From contig NC_133530.1 of assembly GCF_048544455.1 (NCBI RefSeq), forward strand, positions 18,529,748-18,593,747: a stretch of 64,000 nt of DNA, read 5' to 3'. The notes under the pieces are model-generated. The model was not told where the DNA came from. It did not search any database and saw only the letters and a program-made list of their open reading frames with translations. Positions within the stretch are counted from its first letter, which is position 1; each line of letters begins with the position of its first letter. Below are positions 1 through 12,641 of this stretch, in pieces. Source of the stretch: Silene latifolia. Taxonomy: Eukaryota; Streptophyta; Magnoliopsida; Caryophyllales; Caryophyllaceae. A program made the position numbers and the translations under genes.

Positions 1-387
1 ACCCTAATGAGGACGGAAGTTAAGTTAGTGAAAATCTAGGATAGAAAATGGACCGGAAGGACCTTTCCCTTATCCCCCTCACAGTAGATTGTCTAGGCTA
101 ATTGCAACTGAGTCAATTGACTACAACGGTGAACCGAAATCCTGGCATACTCTCTTATTTGATCACTCTTATCGTATTTTCTCACTTTTATTGCTCTTGC
201 TTAATTTCTCTTTCCTTTAATCTTTTAGTAGTTTAGAAATCAAAATCAAAACCCCCATATTGTGACTTAAATAGATGGACCTTTAGACATATATCTTGCC
301 TCCCTGTGGAGAATCGACCCTACTTATCACTAGCTTCCGTTAGTATATTTAGGTTTATTTTTGATACACAAAACGACAGTATCAACA
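1..387 (+). repeat. Probable end of an LTR retroelement (fossil)
   Basis: The stretch ends in a phrase typical of Gypsy-type plant LTR ends: 'ccctgtggagaatcgaccct' followed by a short AT-rich tail and '...gacagtatcaaca'. No open coding region is visible and the other end lies outside the window, so neither family nor size can be fixed. A 19-bp direct repeat (387-405 and 504-522, starting atcctatgatt) lies just after it. It could also be a solo LTR. Confidence 0.3.
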
Positions 388-650
388 TCCTATGATTATG
401 TCAATAGAGTAAGCTAAGATGCTACGTTATACTAGAATAAAATCGAAAATTTTCCATTGTTTAGCCCCTTAAATGCCCCACGGTTTAGAATGTCAACTAA
501 AAGATCCTATGATTATGTCAATGTCAATGTTCACACACATTATGGAGAAGAAGATAACAAAACCCGAAGATGAAAATGAAAAAGACCCCATATTTACAAA
601 ATTCGTCACTAAATCTAAAGCGAAAAAGAGATAAAATGTGAGTGTAATAC

Positions 651-731
651 CAATTTTTGTAGGTCGCGACTAGGTTCAAGAATTATCTGGAAGAAGCTTG
701 GAAAATTATCAGGATGATCATCAACATCCAT
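651..731 (-). pseudogene. Orphan exon 1 of a REM/B3 gene
   Basis: The minus strand reads ATG at 731 and encodes MDVDDHPDNFPSFFQIILEP, then SRDLQKL and a GT donor just after the TTG at 653-651. It is 81 nt, the same length and phase as exon 1 of the REM gene at 36719. The PSFFxIILEP core is the start of a B3 DNA-binding domain. No exons 2-4 follow, because homology to the intron ends near 545, so this is a stranded exon left at the edge of the inverted duplication. Function is unlikely. Confidence 0.7.
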
Positions 732-804
732 GAAGAAATGCCCTTTACCAATTTGTTGAATTTTCTTAAACAAGTTTGACGTTCATTAATCACATATAAA
801 TATA

Positions 805-925
805 CTCCCTCCATACCAATCCAAAGGTAACATTGACCAAAATAGCACTAAGATATTCACGTTGCAAAACGTGTCTCGGCAAGTGTGAAAAAGTCAATGT
901 TACCTTTGGATTGGTATGGAGGGAG
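805..925. mobile_element. Stowaway-like MITE, 121 bp
   Basis: A near-perfect terminal inverted repeat of about 33 bp starts CTCCCTCCATACCAATCC and is flanked by TA on each side (803-804, 926-927). This is the Tc1/mariner-type MITE pattern. The matching place in the right arm (about 36655) lacks the element. Confidence 0.85.
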
Positions 926-1783
926 TATTATATAATTAATCAATAAAGTAAATAAGAAGACTTTATAATCACTGAAACGTCCACTGTTGAGGAATACATT
1001 CATCAACAGAGCCGTTTTTTTTTTTTTTTATAAACTAGTTGTTGCAAAATGACAAATTTTTTGGGGGCATGACAATTAGAGTGAGACAGATTATAGAGTA
1101 TGACGAACAATGAGACGGTTTATTTTTGTAAAAAAATTATTCATTTAATGCTAGTAAATGAGTTCTGTAATTACATAGCGAGGTCATCTCACCATGTAAC
1201 TATGTAAGACGGTGCCACGGTAAAGACTCCGTAGTACTCTTTGCAAGTCTGCAACTTGCAAATGCTTTGGTCTAGGGAGTAATTTTGATGGAATGAGACA
1301 TGAGAGCTTATGAAACGGCAGACTAAACAAAGGCTCAATAAATTGTCATGAAAGTTTCACATTTCACTAACCATGCCCAAGTCGAGATTTGGGTGAATTC
1401 TTTTGGATATACGATTGTTCAGGGGTATACATGTAAAAACGGATCAGATTAGGGTCACAAGTCAGTAAATTTTTAACTCGTAAACAGAACACAGTATTTA
1501 CAACATGATCTGTAAGAAGTTGATATCGTAGAGCAGTTGAGCAGAAGAAGAATACCAGTAATGGAGTTTGACGGATACACCACCGCACAAATTAGACACA
1601 AATGGCACTTTTATTCATGTAAAAGTCTGTAAACTTATAAGAGATCAATATAACATGTCCATGACTTCAGCAAAAGGAATCTGTCGTCGTATAACAAACG
1701 GGTAATAGTCTAAAAGGCAAATACAAATCCAACATGGGTATAAAGACGCAAGACGAACAGGGTCAAGTAAGAACCCCAAAAGC
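926..1783. other. 3' flank of polyubiquitin, no gene seen
   Basis: The stretch is AT-rich and corresponds to the 3' flank of the other polyubiquitin gene (36240-36640, inverted). It includes the shared motif around 950-1010. A T-run at about 1016-1030 sits in it. Short open frames here show no coding character. Confidence 0.5.
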
Positions 1784-2701
<918 letters not shown>

Positions 2702-3705
2702 CTACACATAATCAAAACCGCTAATTAAGATTTAAGCACACATAAATTTGAGGCGAACAGATTTCATTGCGAGCAGGGGCGGACCCACCTAGTAGCAAGG
2801 GGTGGCGTCTGCTACCCCAAACGTAAAACGTAAAAAATAAAATGGTTTACAAGACGGATTTTTGCTACCCTAATTATTGCTGAACAGTAGATAAGTAGAT
2901 ATTATTCCATTAAATGTACAATAAACATCTTCTGGTTCAATGGCAAAGGCTTTGATTTTCCACCAATTGCCCCGGGATCGAATCCCTTTACATGCATGCA
3001 TATATAGAGTAATTTTTTTTTTGCTACCCCATACATACATTAAATCCTGGGTCCGCCCCTGATTGTGAGATATGAGTAACAAAACAAATATGAACCATCA
3101 TAAAAAATCAGGTCATGACAGAATAATAGGGAGTAATAATTATCCGGCACGCAGACGCTACTTATTCATACGCTAATTACTAATGTTGAACTTAACATAA
3201 GAGTTAAGACAATTCAAAGCGCCATACAAAATACAATCATCATCATAATTCAGTATATGGCCATCAAATAAACCAACAATTATTTCTTTATAACAACAAC
3301 AAAAGGAAAACAAATATTTGCACCACCATCGATCGCCGCATGGATTCAAACAAAATAATCACAAATCCAAATCCAGACAATTGATTAATTGCTAAAACAA
3401 AACCTAATCAATTAAAAATCAGCAGAAAGAACGAAATTTATACACAATTTCAACAAAAGAATAGCAGATCTGAATCAAACAGAAAGATTTGCAATCAAAT
3501 TATCTCAATCAACGCAATTAATCAATCAAACTCAATAAGAAAATTGTAACTTCCGATTACAAAAATAAAACCCTAATCTTAATGCTAAGATCAATTGAAA
3601 ATTATGGTGCATGAATTAAATTAAATTACAATAACTTACAATAACAAAATACACTAAAATAAAAGAAGAAATTGAAGAAAAAATAGAAAGGGGGAAAATT
3701 TATAC
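2702..3705 (-). other. 5' leader intron of left polyubiquitin gene
   Basis: The donor is ..cgccaag|gtataaattt on the minus strand at 3706/3705 and the acceptor gtgtag abuts the ATG at 2701. The right copy has the same donor and acceptor context (34665-35321). This copy is longer mainly because of the hAT MITE at 2774-3061. Leader introns of plant polyubiquitin genes are known to enhance expression. Confidence 0.8.
2774..3061. mobile_element. hAT-like MITE in the ubiquitin leader intron, 288 bp
   Basis: The termini are CAGGGGCGGACCCAC and its complement GGGTCCGCCCCTG. They are flanked by an 8-bp target duplication, attgcgag (2766-2773) and attgtgag (3062-3069), with one mismatch. An 8-bp duplication with CAGGGGCGG ends is the hAT pattern. 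The element is absent from the paralogous intron of the right copy, so it arrived after the duplication. Confidence 0.85.
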
Positions 3706-3785
3706 CTTGGCGAAAATAATTGAGGAATTGGTGATTGAATAAATTGATTGAGAGTTGAATGAAAGCGTATGATTGTATGCGGTGG

Positions 3786-3793
3786 TATTTATA
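3786..3793 (-). promoter_or_regulatory. TATA box of left polyubiquitin gene
   Basis: The minus strand reads ccctataaataccaccgc, about 80 nt before the leader-intron donor. The identical motif stands in the right copy at 34573-34580. Transcription probably starts about 30 nt downstream, near 3755. Confidence 0.75.
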
Positions 3794-4635
3794 GGGATGG
3801 TTGTTGGCCGGCTTATATAGATTAGGATTAGAAGTCACCCCTCACGTCACGCCTCTTCTTTCCTAACGTGAAACTCCTTCTTATCCAAACCATTCTACGT
3901 GGATTTGGTAAACGGGTTAATTAGGTCGGGTGTAGTTTCGGGCTTTCGACCAATTTGAATCAGGTTAATTAGGTCAGGTGTAGTTAGTATGCGAGAATAA
4001 TTATTTCGTCTCTTTATTATTATGGAGGCGGAGTTGGTTTTGCCGGGTCTGATTTTGTTCATTTGCTTTTTGTGGTTTTCGTGGTACCTTTAACCGTATT
4101 TTTCTCCAAATATATTCGACTTGTTTAATGTTTTTCAGCATATTTACAGTTATTGATATCCAAATATAACCTTTGAAATATTAGCGGATATAACGGATTG
4201 GATTGGAGGAGATAATTCACTCGACGAACAACGAAATTATATAAGTCAATGTGATGTGACATCATCTAAAATGTTAATTATAATACGTGTATAGATTGAA
4301 CCAGCTCAACTATGCATTGTTTCTTAAGACTCTACGGTATCCAAAGGCATTACCTACTTCACCAATTCCTTTTAAACAGTCTTAACTTTAGACGAAACTC
4401 ATAACAAATTATAAGAGATGAAAAAAAAAGAAGCTTGTGAAACGTCTTTGAACTTGGACCGATTTTGAAATTAAAGAACTTATAGTACAAGTCCTGCGTC
4501 CTGTAAATAAGGCCTACATATAACCAACCAAAACAAATAAGTTCCTAGGAGCTTTCTTTTCTGGCCTTCCGATCAATCGTACCCCCTACCAAATACCAAT
4601 ATACCATTATTCCGAAAACGTTACAATTTCAAGTG
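3794..4635. other. Polyubiquitin promoter region / REM 3' flank
   Basis: This is the intergenic DNA between the REM fragment stop (4636) and the ubiquitin TATA box, both on the minus strand. It aligns with 33421-34572 in the right arm, apart from a Harbinger-like MITE present only there. No gene is visible. Confidence 0.5.
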
Positions 4636-5884
4636 TTAATCGTCGATCAATATTACTTCAATCACCTCTTCCGGAGATCTTGTAGGACTACTTGGACCAG
4701 CAACACCAACACTTGATGCATGAGATGAACATCGAATTATTTCAACGTTGAAGAGACACGTGGCAACATTTATCAACTCGAAAACACATATATCACCAAC
4801 TCGTAATTTGTTGTCCAATGCATACTTCCTCCAGCCTCCAGACAACCTCACATGCCCCGTACTGCGTTCAAGTCGAATAGGCCATGTATCGCCAGTTGCA
4901 TTTTGAAGTATGCAGCTCCCTCGAGTTTTCATCAAGTACTCCACGGCAAACTTCGCTGGAACATTCTGTCGCACCAAATCAAAACAACTTTAACTAACTA
5001 CTCCGTATTTCATATTACTCCTTTCATCTCATTTATATGGTTTATTTTTCAGTTTACTTCGACGAATCAAATTCTTACCACGCGAAAATCACCTGTCACA
5101 TGAGACACTTGTATTATGATGGTAAAACAAGGGTTTTCGAATTGATACGAATTAATCTTCTTGATGTGCTCACGGTTCAGAGTTCCGAATTTCCTTTTGT
5201 ATTGCCCAACCAAAGCAAGCATCCCATTTTCTGCAAGAAATAGGGAAAAACAAGATAACCAAACGGTGAAGGCCGGGCGCTAGTAGTAGCCCATATCCGA
5301 GCAAAAATTCTCGTGTAAAGCGGCCTTACACAAGACTTGGTTTTAAATGACTATTTGGTAATCACTCTTAAAAGATTTTATATCCATATTTTTTGTTGTA
5401 GACCTGTTTCACATTATTAGTGTAACCGTCTCACAAAAGATCAGTTGATGTCTGAGAACACAATTAGTCTCATTGTAGACGGGGTATATCCGTCTAAAGA
5501 TGTAGACAGGTCAATAATCTCATTTTTGTATGAAAAGTAACCCCAGCATCCCACTTGTTTGTGTAAGTGGTCACATGTGACCCGTCTACAACTTTAGACG
5601 GATTGGTGTCCGTCTAAAGTGAGATTTTGTGCGGAGAATATTAAGTATGAATTTTAACTCTAAACTTGCAGGATGGAAATTGAATTGACATCAAGTAAGA
5701 AAACAGATAACCTTTTGATGAAGAGCAAGGGTTAATCTTGATGATCTGAGTTTCACTCACTATGTTCGGAACTTTGGTTTCCTGAGGATCAAGAGGGTAC
5801 TCAATCTCACAAGCGGTCATGTCGAAAATCAACACATTAAACCGAGACATTCCTCCATAAGTGAACACCAAGAAATATATACTC
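4636..5884 (-). pseudogene. Truncated REM/B3-domain gene (copy C)
   Basis: Minus-strand exons match the REM B gene at 30374: exon 4 at 4636-4965 (330 nt), exon 3 at 5079-5230 (152 nt) and the last half of exon 2 at 5712-5884. Exon 4 encodes the second B3 domain, with GGWRKYALDNKLRVGDICVF and the tail EVIEVILIDD. Splice borders and frame are intact in what remains. The first exon and the first part of exon 2, with most of B3 domain 1, are missing: homology stops at 5884, next to the LINE, and the missing part is not found beyond the LINE. With no promoter or start it should be non-functional. Intron 2 carries a private MITE (5459-5631). Confidence 0.8.
5459..5631. mobile_element. Fold-back MITE with CACAAAATCTCA / TAGACGG ends
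   Basis: The ends are inverted copies: cacaattagtctcattgtagacgg on the left (given here in part) and ccgtctaaagtgagattttgtg on the right. The element is absent from the corresponding intron of REM B. Relatives with the same end motif are seen near 30615-30785 and 40420-40475. Confidence 0.6.
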
Positions 5885-5928
5885 GTATTGATGATGAGCC
5901 GTTTTCCCGCTCGATAAAAAAATTCAAA

Positions 5929-7857
5929 ATGCATCAGACCAATGGTGAGAATACGCAGGATTCATCTTGTGATATGGATCTCTCAGTGGTTCCTAATAGT
6001 TTCCCAGAACTTAGTCCCAAGCCAAGTGTTGTTAGGGCCTCTTATAAGGATTCCTTAAACAACGGGTCAGAACCATCCTTTGCTATCAATCATGGGCAGA
6101 ATTTTACAGTCACGGATAATGCTGTCTATGATGATGTTTCAGATGACGACGTTGAAGATCCCGCTCATGGTGAAGATCCTCTTTGCCCGACTATTCTGTT
6201 AACGAAAAAGGAGAAGATGATGATTAGGAGCAATTGGAAAAATTCTTTAATCATTAAAATGTTTGATAAGAACATTGGTCATTATTCCTTGGTTCGTCAA
6301 TTAAAGAAGAAATGGTCTGTGAAAGGGGACCTTATTTTTACAGACGTGGGATGCTCTTATTATGTGGTTCGTGTCACCAATAAAAATGACTATGATTTTG
6401 TCCTTGCTGAGGGCCCGTGGATGATTGGAGATCATTATCTAACCATTAGGAAATGGATCCCGAATTTTATTGGAACGGATGAACCTATCAGATATCTTAC
6501 TACATGGATTCGTATTCCTAGATTGTCAGTGGAATACTATCATGAAGATATTCTTAGGAAGATTGGGGGCAAAGTGGGTAAGGTGATTCGTATTGATCGA
6601 CCTACAGCTTCTGCAGAGAGGGGTCAGTTTATACGTATGAGCGTGGAGGTAGATCTTACTAAACCCATGTTGTCCAAGTTCAGGCTGAATGGCAAGGTGT
6701 GGATCATCCAATACGAAGGTTTGAGGTTGATCTGTTACAAATGTGGCAAATTAGGTCATATAGATGCTAAATGCCCTTTGTTTCACCCTGAGCCATCAAC
6801 TTGTCAGATAGATAATGTACCTGCTAATGGTGAAGCTAATCATAAGGAAAGTCATGGAAGTGAGGTGGAAAAGAATCCGTATGGGTCTTGGATGCAAGTT
6901 AAGAAGCCTACACGTCGTAGGACAGGTAAAGCAGAGAAGGAAGTCACGAAACAACCCAATCAACAGGCTATTCAGAGAGTTCAAATTTTAAAAAACCCTA
7001 CCCGGTCTGGGTCCAGGTTTGATGCCCTTGGTAGTGAAGGGGTGGAAGAGGCAGAGGGTGAGGAGTTGAATGGGCTGGATGCAAGTCTGGTAGATGTCCC
7101 CATCAGAAATGCTGCTATGGGTAACCAGTCCAAGACGCCTAAGAGAGCCCTTAGTCCAAGTGGAAGCCCAAAATCTTTAGAGCATATCTCTGTTAATTTG
7201 GAAAATTCGGAATCAATGCTAAATGAGGCAAATAGGGTAATTTTGGAGGAGAATAAGGAATATGAGACAGGAATCCTTTCCATGATGGAAACTGATTTGG
7301 AGGAAAATAGGGTAAATTTGGAGGAAAATGATTTGGGTAATGCTTTAGGAAATCCCACAAATCAAATTAAACCTACCCAATCAGTCGAGGATATTCAGAA
7401 TATAAGCCAGGAAAATCTTTTGACCACGTCAACTATTCCGCATAATAAGCTTAATAATATTCCACATATTAATCCTAATAATTCCCAACCAAAATCTCAG
7501 TATCTTTCTGGTACTTTGAAGGAAAATATAAGGAAAAAGCCTCTTGCGATTAAGGTGGATAGGAATTTTATTAAGAAACCTGGTAAACCCTCGTTCGCTG
7601 CTTCGCTACCTCATCATGAACTTCCACTTCAACCCTCTTCGAATCCCAACCACCCGTCACTCTCTCATCCCTCCGTCTCATTACCCTTGCTTAACATCAC
7701 CAATGGAAGGCCCGGACATGGCCACGGCCATTCCGCTAGCACACAAGATGGAGTTGGAAATAGAGGTATTTCTGCCTCCGCTGACGATATCCCCAGACCT
7801 ATTCCTGGAAGTGAAGGTCACCCCAGAGGTGATGATGATTCTGAATCGTCTCTCTGA
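5929..7857 (+). CDS. LINE ORF1 nucleic-acid-binding protein
   Basis: The product has 642 residues. The N-terminal third (about residues 90-250) has the DUF4283-like fold seen in plant LINE ORF1 proteins, with WMIGDHYLTIRKWIPNF as a typical stretch. A CCHC zinc knuckle, CYKCGKLGHIDAKC, lies at about residues 268-281. The rest is low-complexity and polar, rich in Asn, Pro and Ser. In the family ORF1 binds element RNA to form the retrotransposition particle. The frame is open throughout; it ends 40 nt before the likely ORF2 start at 7898. The start was chosen because stop codons precede it in frame. Inactivation of this gene is not evident. Confidence 0.8.
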   Translation: MHQTNGENTQDSSCDMDLSVVPNSFPELSPKPSVVRASYKDSLNNGSEPSFAINHGQNFTVTDNAVYDDVSDDDVEDPAHGEDPLCPTILLTKKEKMMIRSNWKNSLIIKMFDKNIGHYSLVRQLKKKWSVKGDLIFTDVGCSYYVVRVTNKNDYDFVLAEGPWMIGDHYLTIRKWIPNFIGTDEPIRYLTTWIRIPRLSVEYYHEDILRKIGGKVGKVIRIDRPTASAERGQFIRMSVEVDLTKPMLSKFRLNGKVWIIQYEGLRLICYKCGKLGHIDAKCPLFHPEPSTCQIDNVPANGEANHKESHGSEVEKNPYGSWMQVKKPTRRRTGKAEKEVTKQPNQQAIQRVQILKNPTRSGSRFDALGSEGVEEAEGEELNGLDASLVDVPIRNAAMGNQSKTPKRALSPSGSPKSLEHISVNLENSESMLNEANRVILEENKEYETGILSMMETDLEENRVNLEENDLGNALGNPTNQIKPTQSVEDIQNISQENLLTTSTIPHNKLNNIPHINPNNSQPKSQYLSGTLKENIRKKPLAIKVDRNFIKKPGKPSFAASLPHHELPLQPSSNPNHPSLSHPSVSLPLLNITNGRPGHGHGHSASTQDGVGNRGISASADDIPRPIPGSEGHPRGDDDSESSL

Positions 7858-7897
7858 GGCGTACTTGTCCTCGGTTCCTGTTCATCCTACTTGTTTT

Positions 7898-10800
7898 ATG
7901 GATCGATTCCCTAATAGTTTAAACCATCGTCCTGCACTTAGCCTCATGACATGGAATGTCCAGGGAGCAGGGCGGCCTGAATTTTTAACGATGCTTAATG
8001 AGCTGATAAGAGTGAATAAACCGCAGGTTCTCGCTTTGGTTGAACCACATATCAGTGGTGAGACGGCTCAAAGGGTGTGTGACAGAATTAGTTTTGGTGG
8101 CAAGACTCGTGTGGATGCTCGTGGTTTTAGTGGTGGCATATGGCTGTTTTGGAAACCTGAGGAGGTGACTGTCACGCCGCTGATACACCATCCTCAACAC
8201 ATAACAGTCGAGATTTCTCGCGTTGGGGAAATTCCTTGGTATTATACGGCAGTCTATGCTAGCCCAGATACGGTTAAACGGGAGGATCTCTGGCATGAGT
8301 TGGAGAGGTTTGCTCGTTCCCATAATCGACCTTGGCTGACGATGGGAGACTTTAACGATACTCGGTTCCTTTCTGAAAGGAATGGGCGTAGTGATGGTAT
8401 GAGGAGGAGATGCAACCGTTTTAACACGTGGTTTGAGAACAACAACTGGATCGACTTGGATTTCTCTGGACCTGAGTACACTTGGTCTAGAGGACACACA
8501 GTGGAGACTAGGCAATGGGCTCGTCTTGATCGTGCTATTTGTAATTCCGCATGGAGAACCATGTTCGAGGAGGGGTCCCTTAGACATTTGGTGCAAAATC
8601 AGTCAGACCACTGTCCCATCGTGGTTAGTACTAATGGTTTTGCTCCTCTTCCAGGTAGTTTAAGACCTTTTCGTTTTCAAGCGGCTTGGCTTACTCATGA
8701 TAAATTTACGGAGTTTGTGGCGAATAATTGGAACAATGAGGAACCCTTAATCCCTTTTATTCATGCTTTTGCCAATAAACTGCAAGATTGGAACCAGAAT
8801 ATTTTTCGAAATATTTTTGCGAAGAAAAGGAGCTTAGAGAGACGGCTACTGGGGTACAAAAGAAATTAGCTCGTAATGGTGCTAATTATCTGTACAAATA
8901 CGAGCTTAAATTGAAGACTCAACTCAATGATGTCCTAAGGGAAGAGGAATTGTTGTGGTTCCAAAAATCGCGAATGGAGGCTATTTGTGACGGTGACAGG
9001 AATACCCGTCTTTTCCACTTGGGCACGATTATTCGACGTCAACATAATAGAATCGAAGCGCTTATAAATGAGCAGGGGCATTGGGTTTGGGATACCTCTG
9101 AGGTTAAGGACATGGTTATCAATTATTTCAAGAATTTATTTGCTGGGCCGACTATTGTTTGTGATTTGTCGGGACTAGTGGTTAACCAGTTCCCTCTTCT
9201 GAACTCGGCTGAACGGGCCCAGCTAGCACGTGATTTCTCGGAGACTGATATTCAATGTGCGTTAAAACAAATGTCGCCATTCAAAGCACCCGGTCCGGAT
9301 GGATTTCAGGCCTTGTTCTATCAAAGTCAGTGGGAATTTGTTTCACCCACTGTGTGCAAAATGATTTTAGGAGTGTTGAATGATGAAGTTTTGCCAAATG
9401 GTCTGTGTGAGGCGTTCACTTCTCTGATTCCAAAGGTCGAGCATCCTCAGATGGTCAGTCAATTACGCCCCATAGGATTGTGTAACGTGGCTTTTAAAAT
9501 TATAACTAAGATGATTGTTAATCGTCTAAAGCCTGTACTACCGGTTCTTATTAATCCCGTCCAAACCAGTTTCGTGCCGAAGCGACAAATTACGGATAAT
9601 ATTATCATCGTGCAGGAAGCTTTGCACTCAATGAGAAAGAAGAAGGGTCGTAAGGGATTTATGGTTCTCAAACTCGATCTAGAAAAGGCATATGATAAAT
9701 TGGAGTGGCCGTTTATTCTTCATACCCTTTTAGACATGGGCCTGCCGGTGAAGATGGTGCGTGTCATCATGCTTCTAATACAGTCCGTCACACTGAATGT
9801 TTTATGGAATGGAGAAAAGACGGACTTCTTCGCCCCTACTCGGGGAATCCGACAAGGTGATCCTCTTTCACCCTATTTATTTACTATTTGCATGGAGAAG
9901 CTTAGTCAACTCATTGTGCAAGCCTATGAGAATGGCTTGTGGAAGGGTTTCCCCACTTGTCGAGGAGGACCTATTCTTACCCATCTTTTTTTCGCGGATG
10001 ATATTATTCTTTTTGCGGAAGCCAACCCAGATGAAGCTCATAAAATCAATGACTGCTTGCTTAAGTTTTGCCAAGCTTCGGGTTTACGAATGAGCCGAGA
10101 GAAGTCTAAGGTTTTCTTTTCGTCCAATGTAACTGAAGTTGACTCGACTGCCATCACTAATATCTTGGGCATAGAAAGAACAGAGGACCTAGGGACTTAC
10201 TTGGGAATGCCGACAATAAATGGAAGGGTGACGAAAGACACCTTTGATTTCATTGTGCAAAAAGTAGATAAAAGATTGACGGGGTAGAAATCGAGAGGCC
10301 TCTCCTTGGCTGGAAGGGCAACCCTAGTTAAATCTACGCTCAACTCGATACCGTCCTATGCTATGCAGACAGCCCGCATACCAAAATCGATTTGTGAGGA
10401 CTTGGACAGGAGGTCTAGGAGATTTCTCTGGGGTGGAAATCAAGACAGTCGAGGCTTGAGTCTTGTGTCGTGGAACTTGGTCACGAATGAGAAGAACAAT
10501 GGGGGACTTGGACTCTGCTCGATGCGACAAGTGAATGCGGCGTTTATGGCTAAACTAGGTTGGAGAATGTTGACGGAGCCAAATGCTTTGTGGGCTAGGA
10601 TTTTAAGACACAAATATTGTAAAGGCAGGTGTGATATGGGTATGTTCGAGGCGAAGCAGAATAGCTCGAATGCGTGGAAGGGCATAGTTGAATCAGCTGA
10701 CATTCTTCGTAGGGGATTAGGTTCAGCTATTGGCAATGGGGAGAAGACTCTTTTTTGGAAACACAAATGGGCAATGGATACTCCTCTCGAGATGCACACC

Positions 10801-12087
10801 AATTTCGTCATCCCTGAACCTCTTGAATATAATTCGGTAGCTGATATGTGGGATGTGGAGGCTGGGTGGAAATGGGAACTCTTCGCGGATTTTTTCCCAA
10901 ATACGGTCCTGCAAACTATTGCGGCTTTTGAGGTGAATACCGGGGAGAATACAGAGGACAAAGCTTACTGGGCAGAGACATCTAATGGATTCTTCTCAGT
11001 AAAATCGGCTATTAAACTCATTCGAAATGAATTGAGTTCGGGGACGGAATCATTTTGGCTCTTACCATGGAACACGTGGGCTCCGCAGAGGATGCGATTA
11101 TTCCTCTGGTTGTTACTCCATGATCGGATCATGTCGAACGCAAATAGAGCTCGTAGGGGTTTTACTGAAGACCCGTGTTGTTCAAGGTGCCCTGGAGTTG
11201 AAGAAACTTCGCTCCATATTTTACGGGATTGTCCGGAAGCGAGAAATGTGTGGAAATCTTTTCCTAATGCTCGCACTCTGCCTTTTCTTAACGCAGCTTC
11301 TGTACGGGAATGGGTAGTCTTGAATCTTACTCCTTCTTCTCACACCGGATTGAAGAATTGGCCGACCACTTTTGCTGTTGTGGTATGGTGGTTGTGGCGC
11401 TGGAGGAATTGTCGAGTGTTTGGTCGGGAGGAGATTATTCCAATCAATGCATATACCACGCTTATGCAAAGGATTGAGGAGGTTGTGATGGCAAAAGATA
11501 TGAGGGAACTGATTAGTTGTGGAACTACCGAGAAGAGGAAAGAGGTGTTGATTAGGTGGGTGGCTTCTCCGACGGGGTGGCTGACTCTTAATATTGATGG
11601 GGCATCCAAAGGTAATCCTGGCATGTCGGGTGCGGGTGGCATGTTTCGTGACCCCACAGGCCGGATTGTTGTGGCTTTTGCGGAGAGATTGGGTAGTGCT
11701 ACGGTGACAAGAGCGGAGTTAATGGCTCTTAGGCGTGGGCTTCTCTTAGCTTGGGAGCGAAGGATTCCCCGTCTTATAATTCAAACTGATTCTCGGGTCG
11801 TAGAAAGCTTCATGAAAGACGGTGAAGAACTCCTACCGACGGCTCATTCTCATATCATTAAAATCTGCAAATCTTTGATTCAAAACTCGGAATGGCAAGT
11901 GCAAGTTATTCATGTGTTTCGAGAGGCTAACTTCTGTGCAGATTGGTTAGCAAATGTGGGGGTCGACCAGGAGCAAGCTCTACGCATTGTGGAGGCGGAT
12001 TCGGTGCCGAGAGATTTGCGCAGGCTCATTGAACTGGACGCTAGAGGAGTAGCTTGGCCACGCTACGTCCCTTTTAGTTTTATGTAG
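7898..12087 (+). pseudogene. LINE ORF2: endonuclease, reverse transcriptase, RNase H (two lesions)
   Basis: Endonuclease (about 7946-8640) shows WNVQG, LVEPH, GDFND and QSDHCPI, the four catalytic clusters of the EEP family. Reverse transcriptase (about 9280-10130) shows PGPDGF, LDLEKAYD, RQGDPLSPYLF and FADDIILF. A zinc-binding region with CSRC and HILRDC follows near 11175-11230. RNase H (about 11580-11970) shows NIDGASKGNPG, AELMALRRGL, QTDSRVV and FREANFCADWLAN, so the D-E-D-D set is present. Frame changes near 8850 in a GGGG run (apparent loss of one base), and an in-frame TAG at 10285-10287 replaces a Trp codon expected from the family (LTGW-K). The start at 7898 is a choice; an in-frame reading extends further back, overlapping ORF1. 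Confidence 0.85.
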
Positions 12088-12212
12088 TTTTCGTTTTCGT
12101 TTTTGTTGGACCTGCTTTTGTTTGTTTTGTTTTGGTTTGCTTTATCCTGTTTTCGTAGTTAGTTTTGGGGCTTCCCCTGCTTCGTGGTACCAAAAAAAAA
12201 AAAAAAAAAAAA

Positions 12213-12641
12213 ATAATTAAGTTAATTTATTATTGCGTCTATCCATCCGGTGTAGATATATTATCGGCTTACGAGTAGACCTGGCAAATGGGGTATTCGA
12301 GTCCGGTCATTTCGGGTATGCAGATTTTGAGTCGAGTTTGGCCTGGTCTTTCGTATTCGGGTAATTTTCGGCTCAACTATTATCAAGTTATTTGTGAATA
12401 ATAATCAGTTTATATCAGTATATCACTGAAATTTTGGAGTCGGGTTGTACTCTGTCGGGTTAATTCAGATTCGAGTTAAGTTCGGGTACCGAGTCAGGTT
12501 ATTCTGGTTGAATTATCTGGCCGAGTCAATTTTATCAGGTTTACTTGCGGTCATCTTGATTTAGCTAGGTAGTGTTGGAATTAAATTGGTTTAACTCGAG
12601 CGGGACCCACCAAACCTAGTAATTATAAAAGTAAAAAAATA
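12213..12641. other. Intergenic, no gene seen
   Basis: This is degenerate sequence rich in GGGT/TCGGGT words, a common decayed-repeat texture in plant DNA. It shows no homology to the missing 5' half of the truncated REM copy, which is why the LINE cannot simply be said to split that gene. Confidence 0.4.

Larger units (their letters stand above)
5885..12212 (+). mobile_element. Nearly complete L1-type LINE with RNase H domain
   Basis: Two coding regions are followed by a short 3' UTR and a 22-nt A tail (about 12191-12212). The order is ORF1 with a CCHC knuckle, then ORF2 with endonuclease, reverse transcriptase, a zinc-binding region and RNase H, as in plant L1 elements. About 44 nt precede ORF1, so the 5' UTR is short or clipped. 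No target duplication was found: DNA after the tail (taattaagttaattta) does not recur before 5885. The left border falls where the truncated REM copy ends. ORF2 has one frameshift and one stop, so the element looks fairly young but immobile on its own. Confidence 0.9.

Noticed and set aside
5885-12212. LINE as an insertion that simply splits the minus-strand REM copy
   Set aside because: The missing 5' half of the REM gene is not found after 12212 and there is no target duplication.
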